NCBI GenBank assembly: GCA_910586955.1
Contig: CAJUMM010000047.1
Location: 1 to 22,235 of the forward strand
DNA from: an uncultured Lachnospiraceae bacterium
Lineage (GTDB): Bacteria > Bacillota > Clostridia > Lachnospirales > Lachnospiraceae
Reading direction: 5' to 3'
DNA length: 22,235 bases
The notes beneath the pieces were generated by a model. That model did not search any database, had not been told where the DNA came from, and saw only the letters and a program-made list of their open reading frames with translations. The translations under genes were made by a program, and so were the position numbers. This document shows, piece by piece, positions 15,072 through 22,043 of the stretch (the first letter of the stretch is position 1; the number at the start of each line of letters is the position of its first letter).

Positions 15072-15932
15072 ATGCAGCAGAGCGAAGGACAGGAATTGGA
15101 AGCAATCACAGAGGAGATAGATCGGGCACAGGCGTATATGGATCAGTATCTTCCGGGGGTGGTGTCCTTCGGCCTGAAGGTGCTGATTGCCCTTTTGGTA
15201 TTTTTCATCAGCTCCCGGCTGATCAAGCTGGTGCGCCGGCTGGTGCGGCGTTCCATGGAGCGGGCCGGGGCGGATACGGGATTGGTGCAGTTCATCGATT
15301 CCCTTTTAAAAGCCTTTCTGTACTTTGTGCTGGTGATGCTGATTGCCTCGGGTTTTGGCGTGGACACGGCCTCCGTAATAGCTTTGGCAGGCTCTGCAGG
15401 GCTTGCCGCAGGCCTGGCCCTCCAGGGGAGCCTTTCCAATTTTGCAGGGGGCGTTCTCATTCTGATGGTGAAGCCTTTTAAAGTTGGGGATTACATTATC
15501 CAGGGGGACCTGGAGGGGACTGTCTCCCAGATCGAGATGATCTATACCAGCCTTCTCACCCCGGATAACCGCAAGGTGGTGATCCCAAACGGAGCCCTGG
15601 CGGACAGCAGCCTTATCAATGTGACCGCCCAGGAGAAGCGCAGGCTGGACATTGATGTGGGAATCTCCTATACGGCGGATCTTGCCAGGGCCAAGGAAGT
15701 GTGCATGGGGCTTATGGAGAGGGAGCCGAAGATTTTGCCGGAGGAAGAACGGCTGGTGGTGGTTGCGGAGCTGGCGGACAGCGCCGTGATGCTGAAAGTG
15801 CGTTTCTGGGTGCGGCCGGAGGATTATTGGACGGCGAAATGGGAGATGACGGAGGCCGTAAAGCTGGCCTTTGACGAAAACGGCATTGAAATTCCTTTCC
15901 GTCAGCTGGATGTGCATGTCCGGCAGGAGTAA
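15072..15932 (+). CDS. MscS-family mechanosensitive channel
   Basis: Membrane channel that releases solutes on hypo-osmotic shock. 286 residues. Three hydrophobic segments are seen: about 28-48, 74-96 and 100-125. The third is the Gly/Ala-rich pore helix (AGSAGLAAGLALQGSLSNFAGG), followed by the conserved FKVGDYI of the beta domain and NRKVVIPNG. The C-terminal alpha/beta domain ends FRQLDVHV. The start at 15072 follows AGTAGGAGAAAAGCAGG. It is 38 nt after glgB and is followed by a terminator, so it closes the run of genes. It resembles small MscS/YnaI-type channels. Confidence 0.93.
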   Translation: MQQSEGQELEAITEEIDRAQAYMDQYLPGVVSFGLKVLIALLVFFISSRLIKLVRRLVRRSMERAGADTGLVQFIDSLLKAFLYFVLVMLIASGFGVDTASVIALAGSAGLAAGLALQGSLSNFAGGVLILMVKPFKVGDYIIQGDLEGTVSQIEMIYTSLLTPDNRKVVIPNGALADSSLINVTAQEKRRLDIDVGISYTADLARAKEVCMGLMEREPKILPEEERLVVVAELADSAVMLKVRFWVRPEDYWTAKWEMTEAVKLAFDENGIEIPFRQLDVHVRQE

Positions 15933-15954
15933 TAGAAAAGGTATCGGGAGCATT

Positions 15955-15993
15955 AAGGACCGGGGAGAAAATCCGTCGGTCCTTTTTTCTTTT
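15955..15993 (+). terminator. Rho-independent terminator after the mscS-type gene
   Basis: Stem AAGGACCG (15955-15962) with CGGTCCTT (15977-15984) and a following T-run to about 15993. It ends the rluF-to-mscS run. Confidence 0.9.
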
Positions 15994-16349
15994 GTAAAGT
16001 TTCCTGCCTTGGGCAAAATGAGTAATTTGTATTTAATATAAAAAATACAAATTAAGAAATAGATAACAAATATAATAAAAGAAAAGTACAGAAAATCAAA
16101 AAAGACTATTGACAGTTTGCACGGAAACATGTATAAATAAATTATAAAGAAGCAAAGCTGCCATAAAAATACCAAAAGAAAGCCTGTTTTTTGCGAAAAC
16201 GCTCTGGCCTTATGTGGATCTGCACAAAAAAGTACAAGTATACATATTTAAGTACAAATTTAAGAAAAAGGAGCAGAAAATTTAGCTTGTCCTTGTGTCC
16301 CAAGAAAAAATGTATTATGATAAAAGAAAAAGAAAGAGATACAGGACAA
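15994..16349 (+). promoter_or_regulatory. AT-rich control region of the arabinose genes
   Basis: This gap holds no gene. It contains an 11-bp inverted repeat (AATTTGTATTT at 16024-16034 with its complement at 16043-16053). The promoter is TTGACA at 16109-16114 and TATAAA at 16132-16137, spaced 17 bp. A roughly 200-nt leader carries two GTACAA motifs, at 16232-16237 and 16252-16257; the second sits in ATTTAAGTACAAAT (16246-16259). TTGTAC/GTACAA half-sites are what I recall for AraR operators in Firmicutes, and the adjacent regulator is AraR-like. The operator assignment is inference. Confidence 0.65.
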
Positions 16350-17432
16350 ATGGCGAAATATCAGAAGCTGACAGAGTGGTTACAGCAGAAAATTGCAGAA
16401 GGGTACTATCAGCCGGGGCAGAAGCTGCCCTCGGAGCAGGAGCTGCAGACACAGTTTTCCGTGAGCCGCCAGACGGTGCGCAGGGCTTTAGGCATTTTGG
16501 AAAGCCAGGGCTGCCTGCGCAGCCGCCAGGGAAGCGGGACATTTGTGACCGATGCCGGAGCCGGGAGAGGAAACGGGGTGCGCAGGATTGCCGTAGTCAC
16601 CACTTATGTGGACAACTACATTTTCCCCCGGATTATCCAGGGGATCGAGAGGGTATTGTCGGAGCAAGGCTACCAGGTCCAGATTGCCTTTACCAACAAC
16701 CGGATTTGGCGGGAGGAAGCCGTACTTTTAGATCTCCTGAACCAGCAACTGGGGGGAGTCATCATTGAGACTACCAGGAGCGCCCTTCCCAATCCCAATC
16801 TGGAACTCTACCGGGAACTGCAGAAAAGAAAGATTCCCATTGTCTTTCTGAACAGCTCCTATCCCGGGCTTTCCTGTCCTATGGTGGCCCTCCAGGATGA
16901 GATGGCGGGGCGGCGGGGCGCAGAATACCTGATTGCCCACGGCCACCGGAAGCTGGGAGGATTTTTTAAGCGGGACGACGGACAGGGAATACGCCGCTAC
17001 CAGGGCTTTATGGAGGCTATCCGGGACGCAGGGATCCGCCCCTGTGAGGATGGGATTTTGTGGTTTGACACGGAAGACGCCCTTGATTTTGGCAGGCTTG
17101 AGCAGGCAGTAGTAAAGCGCCTTGGATCCTGCACGGGAGTGCTGTGCTACAATGACAGCGCGGCCTGTGAGGTGATGGAGATTTGGAGACGGCACGGGAT
17201 CTCGGTTCCCGGGGATGTCTCCCTGGTCAGTGTGGACAATACGGATCTGGCAGTTCTCGGTGAAGTGGGACTGACATCCGTTCATCACCCCAAGGAAGAG
17301 CTGGGAGAAAAGGCGGCAGAGATGCTTCTTTCCATGATACGCAGCGGTGGGCCGGGGTGCAGCTACGAGTTTGAAGCCCGGCTGGCGGAACGGGATTCCG
17401 TGAAGCAGATGGACAGCGCTGGGGAACTTTAA
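16350..17432 (+). CDS. araR: AraR-type arabinose repressor (GntR HTH plus LacI sensor domain)
   Basis: Predicted repressor of L-arabinose genes, released by L-arabinose. 360 residues from this start, close to B. subtilis AraR (362). An N-terminal GntR winged helix covers about 1-68 (PGQKLPSEQELQTQFSVSRQTVRRAL, then SRQGSGTFV). A LacI/GalR-like periplasmic-binding fold follows (VRRIAVVTTYVDNYIFPRII, then a C-terminal VSLVSVDNTDLA block). This GntR-LacI chimera is the hallmark of AraR, and araA follows directly. The reading frame is open back to 16191, but that stretch does not resemble any HTH protein. The ATG at 16350 fits the family; its ribosome site (AGGA) is weak. The ATG at 16317 is the alternative. 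Confidence 0.9.
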   Translation: MAKYQKLTEWLQQKIAEGYYQPGQKLPSEQELQTQFSVSRQTVRRALGILESQGCLRSRQGSGTFVTDAGAGRGNGVRRIAVVTTYVDNYIFPRIIQGIERVLSEQGYQVQIAFTNNRIWREEAVLLDLLNQQLGGVIIETTRSALPNPNLELYRELQKRKIPIVFLNSSYPGLSCPMVALQDEMAGRRGAEYLIAHGHRKLGGFFKRDDGQGIRRYQGFMEAIRDAGIRPCEDGILWFDTEDALDFGRLEQAVVKRLGSCTGVLCYNDSAACEVMEIWRRHGISVPGDVSLVSVDNTDLAVLGEVGLTSVHHPKEELGEKAAEMLLSMIRSGGPGCSYEFEARLAERDSVKQMDSAGEL

Positions 17433-17568
17433 AACAGTGATTCTCTGGTAGGAGAATTGCGGAACTGGAAAACAGCAATTCTCCGGAGGTCGCAGAAGGA
17501 TTTACAGGCGCTTGCGGCTGGAAATCCTTCTCTTGAAAGCGCCGGTAGGAGAATTGCGGAACTGGAAT
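17433..17568 (+). repeat. Intergenic hairpin repeat: collapsed copy E and full copy F
   Basis: Copy E starts at the araR stop. It is a bare 9-bp hairpin (17437-17445 with 17452-17460) with the standard GCGGAACTGGAA tail; the apical part is missing. Copy F is complete: basal stem 17475-17484 with 17548-17557 (10 bp, fully paired where other copies have an internal loop), second stem 17488-17493 with 17539-17543 (one bulge), conserved middle stem 17494-17503 with 17522-17531 (perfect 10 bp), and inner stem with the same G-G mismatch as copy B. The araA Shine-Dalgarno AGGAGG (17569-17574) follows immediately. Confidence 0.92.
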
Positions 17569-17582
17569 AGGAGGTCAAAGAG

Positions 17583-19070
17583 ATGAAAAATTACAAGTTT
17601 TGGTTTGCAACCGGGTCCCAGGATTTATACGGGGACGAGTGCCTGGCCCATGTGGCGGAGCATTCCAGGAAAATCGTGGAGCATCTGAACGAGTCCGGGC
17701 TTTTGCCCTATGAGATTGTGTGGAAGCCCACCCTGATTACCAACGAGCTGATCCGCAGAACCTTTAATGAGGCCAATTCCGATGAAGCCTGCGCAGGAGT
17801 GATTACCTGGATGCACACCTTTTCTCCGGCCAAGTCCTGGATTCTGGGCCTGCAGGAGTACCGCAAGCCTCTGCTGCATCTCCACACACAGTTTAACGAA
17901 GAGATTCCCTACGATACCATTGATATGGATTTCATGAATGAGAACCAGTCCGCTCACGGGGACCGGGAGTACGGCCATATTGTCAGCCGCATGGGGATTG
18001 AGCGCAAGGTGATTGTGGGGCACTGGGCAGATAAGGCCGTGATCGGACGGATTGCCTCCTGGATGCGGACTGCCGTAGGAATTATGGAGAGCAGCCATAT
18101 CCGCGTGGTACGGGTAGCGGACAATATGCGCAACGTGGCCGTCACCGAGGGGGACAAGGTGGAAGCACAGATCAAGTTCGGCTGGGAGATTGACGCCTAT
18201 CCGGTGAACGAGATCGCAGAATATGTCCAGGATACGGCAAAAGGCGACGTTGACACTTTGGTGGAAGAATACTATGATAAATATGAGATCCTGTTGGAAG
18301 GCAGGGATCCGGAGGAGTTTAAAAGGCATGTATGGGTACAGGCCCAGATTGAGCTTGGTTTCGAGGATTTCCTGAAGGAGAAAAATTACCAGGCTATCGT
18401 GACCCATTTCGGGGATCTGGGAGCTCTTAAGCAGCTACCGGGCCTGGCTATCCAGCGCCTGATGGAAAAGGGCTACGGCTTCGGCGGAGAGGGCGACTGG
18501 AAGACGGCTGCCATGGTGCGTCTGATGAAGATCATGACCGAGGGCATGAAGGATGCCAAGGGAACCTCTTTTATGGAGGATTACACCTACAATCTGGTGC
18601 CGGGCAAGGAGGGAATCCTCCAGGCCCATATGCTGGAGGTCTGCCCCAGCATTGCGGAAGGCCCCATCGGCATTAAGGTAAATCCCCTTACCATGGGAGA
18701 CCGGGAGGATCCGGCACGTCTGGTATTTACCTCCAAGACGGGCACGGGAATTGCGGCATCCCTTATCGATCTGGGGAACCGTTTCCGCCTGATTATCAAT
18801 ACGGTAGACTGCAAGAAGGTGGAGAAGCCCATGCCGAAGCTTCCCGTAGCCACCGCATTCTGGACACCCCAGCCCAGCCTGGCTACAGGAGCGGAGAGCT
18901 GGATTCTGGCAGGGGGCGCCCACCATACGGCCTTTACCTACGACCTGACGGCAGAGCAGCTGGGTGACTGGGCGGCAGCCATGGGAATCGAGACCGTATA
19001 CATAGACAAGGACACCACCATCCGCAGCCTGAAGAACGAACTGCTCTGGAACTCCGTTGCCTTCCGATAA
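17583..19070 (+). CDS. araA: L-arabinose isomerase
   Basis: Converts L-arabinose to L-ribulose in the cytoplasm, using Mn2+. 495 residues, the standard length. Catalytic and metal residues align with E. coli Glu306, Glu333, His350 and His450: here Glu303 in GGEGDWKT, Glu332 in SFMEDYTYN, His349 in LQAHMLEVCPS and His447/448 in GGAHHTAFT. The start at 17583 follows AGGAGG at 17569-17574. It lies between araR and the kinase with no promoter in either gap, so all three are probably on one mRNA. Confidence 0.98.
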   Translation: MKNYKFWFATGSQDLYGDECLAHVAEHSRKIVEHLNESGLLPYEIVWKPTLITNELIRRTFNEANSDEACAGVITWMHTFSPAKSWILGLQEYRKPLLHLHTQFNEEIPYDTIDMDFMNENQSAHGDREYGHIVSRMGIERKVIVGHWADKAVIGRIASWMRTAVGIMESSHIRVVRVADNMRNVAVTEGDKVEAQIKFGWEIDAYPVNEIAEYVQDTAKGDVDTLVEEYYDKYEILLEGRDPEEFKRHVWVQAQIELGFEDFLKEKNYQAIVTHFGDLGALKQLPGLAIQRLMEKGYGFGGEGDWKTAAMVRLMKIMTEGMKDAKGTSFMEDYTYNLVPGKEGILQAHMLEVCPSIAEGPIGIKVNPLTMGDREDPARLVFTSKTGTGIAASLIDLGNRFRLIINTVDCKKVEKPMPKLPVATAFWTPQPSLATGAESWILAGGAHHTAFTYDLTAEQLGDWAAAMGIETVYIDKDTTIRSLKNELLWNSVAFR

Positions 19071-19073
19071 ACG

Positions 19074-19190
19074 AGAACTGGAATCAGCAGAAGCCCCGAC
19101 AGCACAGAGAAAGATTTGCGGACGCATGGTTTGGCGTCCGGAAGTCTTTCTGGGAAAGCTGTGCTGGAAGGGCGGATGCGGAACTAGAAT
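19074..19190 (+). repeat. Intergenic hairpin repeat: full copy G
   Basis: Begins a few bases after the araA stop and ends at the kinase Shine-Dalgarno (AGGAGG, 19191-19196). Variable stem 19100-19107 with 19159-19166 (perfect 8 bp). Middle stem 19108-19117 with 19142-19151 (one wobble). Inner stem 19119-19125 with 19134-19140 is a perfect 7 bp; the mismatch seen in other copies is an A-T pair here. The basal GCA/GCCC with GGGC/TGC helix is also present. Confidence 0.92.
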
Positions 19191-19205
19191 AGGAGGGTTT
19201 TACAC

Positions 19206-20801
19206 ATGAGCAATTTAAAAGAGGCTATTGAAAGCGGAAAGACGTCACTGGGAATTGAGCTGGGCTCCACCCGGATCAAGGCGGTGCTGATTGACGAGGC
19301 CCACAAGCCCATCGCCAGCGGAAGCTACGACTGGGAAAACCAGCTTGAGAACGGCATCTGGACCTATGCCCTGGAGGAAGTCTGGAAAGGCCTTCGGGGA
19401 AGCTATCAGGCCCTGAAAGCGGATGTGCAGGAGCGGTACGGCGTAAAGCTTACCACAGTGGGAGCCTTGGGAATCAGTGCCATGATGCACGGTTATCTGG
19501 TATTTGACAAGGAGGGAAACCAGCTGGTTCCTTTCCGTACCTGGAGAAATACCATTACCGGGCAGGCATCTGAGGAATTGACAAAGCTTTTCAATTATCA
19601 GATTCCCCAGCGCTGGAGCATCGCCCATCTCTATCAGGCGGTCCTGAACGGGGAAGAGCATCTGCCCCGGATTGATTATATGACCACCCTTTCCGGCTAT
19701 ATCCACTGGAAACTTACGGGTAAGAGAGTGATGGGCGTGGGAGAAGCCTCCGGCATGTTTCCCATTGATACGGAGGCAAAACAATTTTACGGGCGGATGA
19801 TAGATCAGTTTGACGCCCTGGTTGCTGACAAAGGTTATCCCTGGAAGCTGGGGGAGATTCTTCCGGAAGTCCTCTGCGCAGGAGAGCATGCCGGGACTCT
19901 GACAGAAGAGGGAGCAAAGCTTCTGGATGTATCCGGGGAGCTTAAGGCAGGGATTCCCTGCTGTCCCCCGGAGGGAGACGCCGGCACGGGTATGGTGGCT
20001 ACCAACAGCGTGAAGCAGCGTACAGGAAATATTTCTGCTGGAACCTCCGTCTTTGCCATGATTGTCCTGGAGCATGAGCTTAAAAAGGTACACCCGGAGA
20101 TTGACATGGTGACCACGCCGGATGGCAGCCTGGTGGGTATGGTCCACTGCAACAACTGCACCTCGGATTTGAATGCCTGGGTGGGAATCTTTAAGGAGTT
20201 TGCAGAGAGCTTCGGCGTGGAAGTGGATATGAATAAGCTCTTTGGAACCCTCTATAACAAGGCTTTGGACGGAGATCCGGACTGCGGCGGCCTTCTGGCC
20301 TACAATTACTTCTCCGGAGAACATCTCACGGGCTTTGAGGAGGGGCGGCCTCTCTTTGTGCGCAGGCCGGAGAGCCGGTTTACCCTGGCCAATTTTATGA
20401 GGGTTCACCTTTTCACCGCCCTGGGAGCTTTGAAGACGGGACTGGATATCCTGTTTAAGGAGGAGGGCGTGGAGGCAGACGAAGTTCTGGGCCACGGAGG
20501 CCTTTTCAAGACCAAGGGCGTGGGACAGAAAATCGTGGCTGCGGCCATGAACGTTCCGGTAGTAGTCATGGAGACAGCCGGGGAAGGCGGAGCCTGGGGC
20601 ATTGCCCTGCTGGCTGCCTATATGAAGCACCGGGAGGCAGGCAAGAGCCTGGGGGACTATCTCCAGGAGAACGTATTTGCCGGGGAGACAGGCGTGAAGG
20701 CAGAGCCGGATTCTGCAGACGTGGAAGGTTTTGACGCTTTTATCAGGCGCTATACGGCGGGCCTTGCCATTGAGCGGGCAGCAGTGGAGAACCTGCGGTA
20801 G
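19206..20801 (+). CDS. L-ribulokinase of the clostridial FGGY type (AraB/AraK-like)
   Basis: Phosphorylates L-ribulose to L-ribulose 5-phosphate with ATP, the step after AraA. 531 residues, FGGY fold. The N-terminal phosphate loop is SLGIELGSTRIKAVLID, with Glu-Leu-Gly in place of the usual Asp-x-Gly. The second domain has TGNISAGTSVFAMIVL and VLGHGGLFKTKGVGQKI. ETAGEGGAWGIALLA forms the adenosine site. It is not a close match to E. coli AraB. It looks like the alternative ribulokinase described in clostridia as AraK, by my recollection. Substrate assignment rests on adjacency to araA and araR. araD does not follow. Confidence 0.85.
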   Translation: MSNLKEAIESGKTSLGIELGSTRIKAVLIDEAHKPIASGSYDWENQLENGIWTYALEEVWKGLRGSYQALKADVQERYGVKLTTVGALGISAMMHGYLVFDKEGNQLVPFRTWRNTITGQASEELTKLFNYQIPQRWSIAHLYQAVLNGEEHLPRIDYMTTLSGYIHWKLTGKRVMGVGEASGMFPIDTEAKQFYGRMIDQFDALVADKGYPWKLGEILPEVLCAGEHAGTLTEEGAKLLDVSGELKAGIPCCPPEGDAGTGMVATNSVKQRTGNISAGTSVFAMIVLEHELKKVHPEIDMVTTPDGSLVGMVHCNNCTSDLNAWVGIFKEFAESFGVEVDMNKLFGTLYNKALDGDPDCGGLLAYNYFSGEHLTGFEEGRPLFVRRPESRFTLANFMRVHLFTALGALKTGLDILFKEEGVEADEVLGHGGLFKTKGVGQKIVAAAMNVPVVVMETAGEGGAWGIALLAAYMKHREAGKSLGDYLQENVFAGETGVKAEPDSADVEGFDAFIRRYTAGLAIERAAVENLR

Positions 20802-20842
20802 TGAGAAAAATGTGTTACTGAATGACAGACAACCTTGAAAGG

Positions 20843-20885
20843 GGATGACGCATATGGTGAAGATTTCATGTGCGCCATCCTTTTT
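20843..20885 (+). terminator. Terminator after the arabinose genes, overlapping a leader ORF
   Basis: A 14-bp stem with one A-C mismatch and one wobble (20843-20856 with 20867-20880) is followed by TTTTT (20881-20885). It separates the arabinose genes from the two-component genes. Only 33 nt remain before the response-regulator start, with no promoter in them, so downstream expression would need read-through or a promoter upstream of the hairpin. Confidence 0.78.
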
Positions 20886-20922
20886 CCATAGAAGAGCAGA
20901 GCTTGAGGGGAGAGTCATATGA
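20854..20922 (+). CDS. Possible 22-residue leader peptide
   Basis: ATG at 20854 is preceded by AAAGGGGATG, a good ribosome site. The frame encodes 22 residues (MVKISCAPSFFHRRAELEGR, then Val-Ile) and stops with TGA at 20920-20922. That stop overlaps the ATG of the response regulator by 4 nt. The start codon lies in the left arm of the terminator stem, so translation would compete with hairpin formation. No family is recognised. It may be a coupling or attenuation ORF, or chance. Confidence 0.4.
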   Translation: MVKISCAPSFFHRRAELEGRVI

Positions 20923-22043
20923 TAAAGGTGTTTTTGGTAGAGGATGAGATTGTGATACGCAGAGGAATCCGCAACAATGTGGATTGGAAAGCTTACGGTT
21001 TTGAACTGGTGGGGGAAGCGGAGGATGGGGAGCGTGCCTATCCTATGATTCTGAAAAGCAAACCGGATATTTTGCTGACGGATGTGAAAATGCCTTTTAT
21101 GGATGGATTGGAACTGAGCCGTTTAGTTAAAAAGGCTCTTCCCAAAACGAAGATCATTATTCTCAGCGGCTACGATGAATTTGACTATGCCAAGGAAGCG
21201 ATCAAAATCGGAGTCAGCGAGTACCTGTTAAAGCCGGTTGCTTCTATGAACCTTATTGAGGCCCTAAAAAAAGCAGGGGAGAAAATCCGGGAGGAAGAGG
21301 AACATTCCCGGCTCCTGGAACGATATTTCGTGAATTATGAGAAATACATGGAATTTCCGGACGAGACGGATTACAATGGCGTAGATCGGAAGCTGATTGA
21401 AAATTTTCTAAAAACAGGGGATGTGAAAGAGTGCGGCATTTTTATTGATGAATATTTTGAGGCTGTGGGAGAAGAGAATTATATGTCATTGCTTCTGCGG
21501 CAATATATGACGATGGACATTTTTTACTGTGTACGGGAATTTGTAAAAAATATCAACGGAGAAGCGGCGGAAAACTCTTTGGAATTGACCGATATGAAAC
21601 GGATGACAGCGGCCATCGAGCATGCGGATACCACAATCAGCTATTTGAAAGAACTTTTCACCTTTGCCCTGACTGCAAGGGATACCAATTCCAATGATCG
21701 GTACGGCCAGATTATCCGGGAAGCGAAAGACTACATTGGGGATCATTTTAACAACAGTGAATTTTCCCTGAACCGGATAGCGGAGTATATAGGTGTAAGT
21801 TCCAGCTATTTTAGCTCTATTTTCAAACAGGGGACGGGACAGTCCTTTATCGAATATTTAACCAAGGTCCGGATTGACAAAGCTTGTGAACTTCTTAAAT
21901 GTACCACGCTCCGGGCGGCGGAGATAGGGGAGAGGGTGGGATACAGCGATCCCCACTATTTCAGTTCCGCTTTTAAAAAGATTATGGGGCAGTCGCCTAC
22001 GGAATACAGAGCAGGAAAAAATCAGGAGAGTGGGGGAAAGTGA
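20919..22043 (+). CDS. YesN-like response regulator (REC plus AraC HTH)
   Basis: Predicted DNA-binding response regulator. 374 residues, shorter than typical YesN proteins (often above 500) because the middle linker is brief. The REC domain covers about 1-120, with acidic Glu8-Asp9-Glu10, phosphoacceptor Asp55 in LLTDVKMP, Ser in IILSGYDEF and Lys in YLLKPV. Two AraC-type HTH motifs lie in the last 100 residues (SLNRIAEYIGVSSSYFSSIF and AAEIGERVGYSDPHYFSSAF). The start at 20919 follows GAGGGGAGAG. The stop overlaps the next gene's GTG by 4 nt. Such pairs commonly control sugar ABC transporters, so an arabinose-polymer or related transporter downstream is plausible. Confidence 0.93.
   Translation: MIKVFLVEDEIVIRRGIRNNVDWKAYGFELVGEAEDGERAYPMILKSKPDILLTDVKMPFMDGLELSRLVKKALPKTKIIILSGYDEFDYAKEAIKIGVSEYLLKPVASMNLIEALKKAGEKIREEEEHSRLLERYFVNYEKYMEFPDETDYNGVDRKLIENFLKTGDVKECGIFIDEYFEAVGEENYMSLLLRQYMTMDIFYCVREFVKNINGEAAENSLELTDMKRMTAAIEHADTTISYLKELFTFALTARDTNSNDRYGQIIREAKDYIGDHFNNSEFSLNRIAEYIGVSSSYFSSIFKQGTGQSFIEYLTKVRIDKACELLKCTTLRAAEIGERVGYSDPHYFSSAFKKIMGQSPTEYRAGKNQESGGK

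Noticed and set aside
16191..16349. 53-codon N-terminal extension of AraR
   Set aside because: It covers the operator-like leader, is Lys/Arg-rich without homology, and 360 residues from 16350 match AraR length.
47..19190. CRISPR array or classical insertion sequence as an explanation for the repeats
   Set aside because: Units are about 110 nt, scattered between genes, internally palindromic, and have no spacers, cas genes or transposase nearby.
19245..20918. 557-codon antisense ORF opposite the ribulokinase
   Set aside because: A shadow of a GC-rich coding frame: no promoter or ribosome site, no recognisable domain, and the plus-strand gene is certain. Similar long antisense frames opposite the aminopeptidase, SH3b, gdhA and glgB genes were rejected for the same reason.
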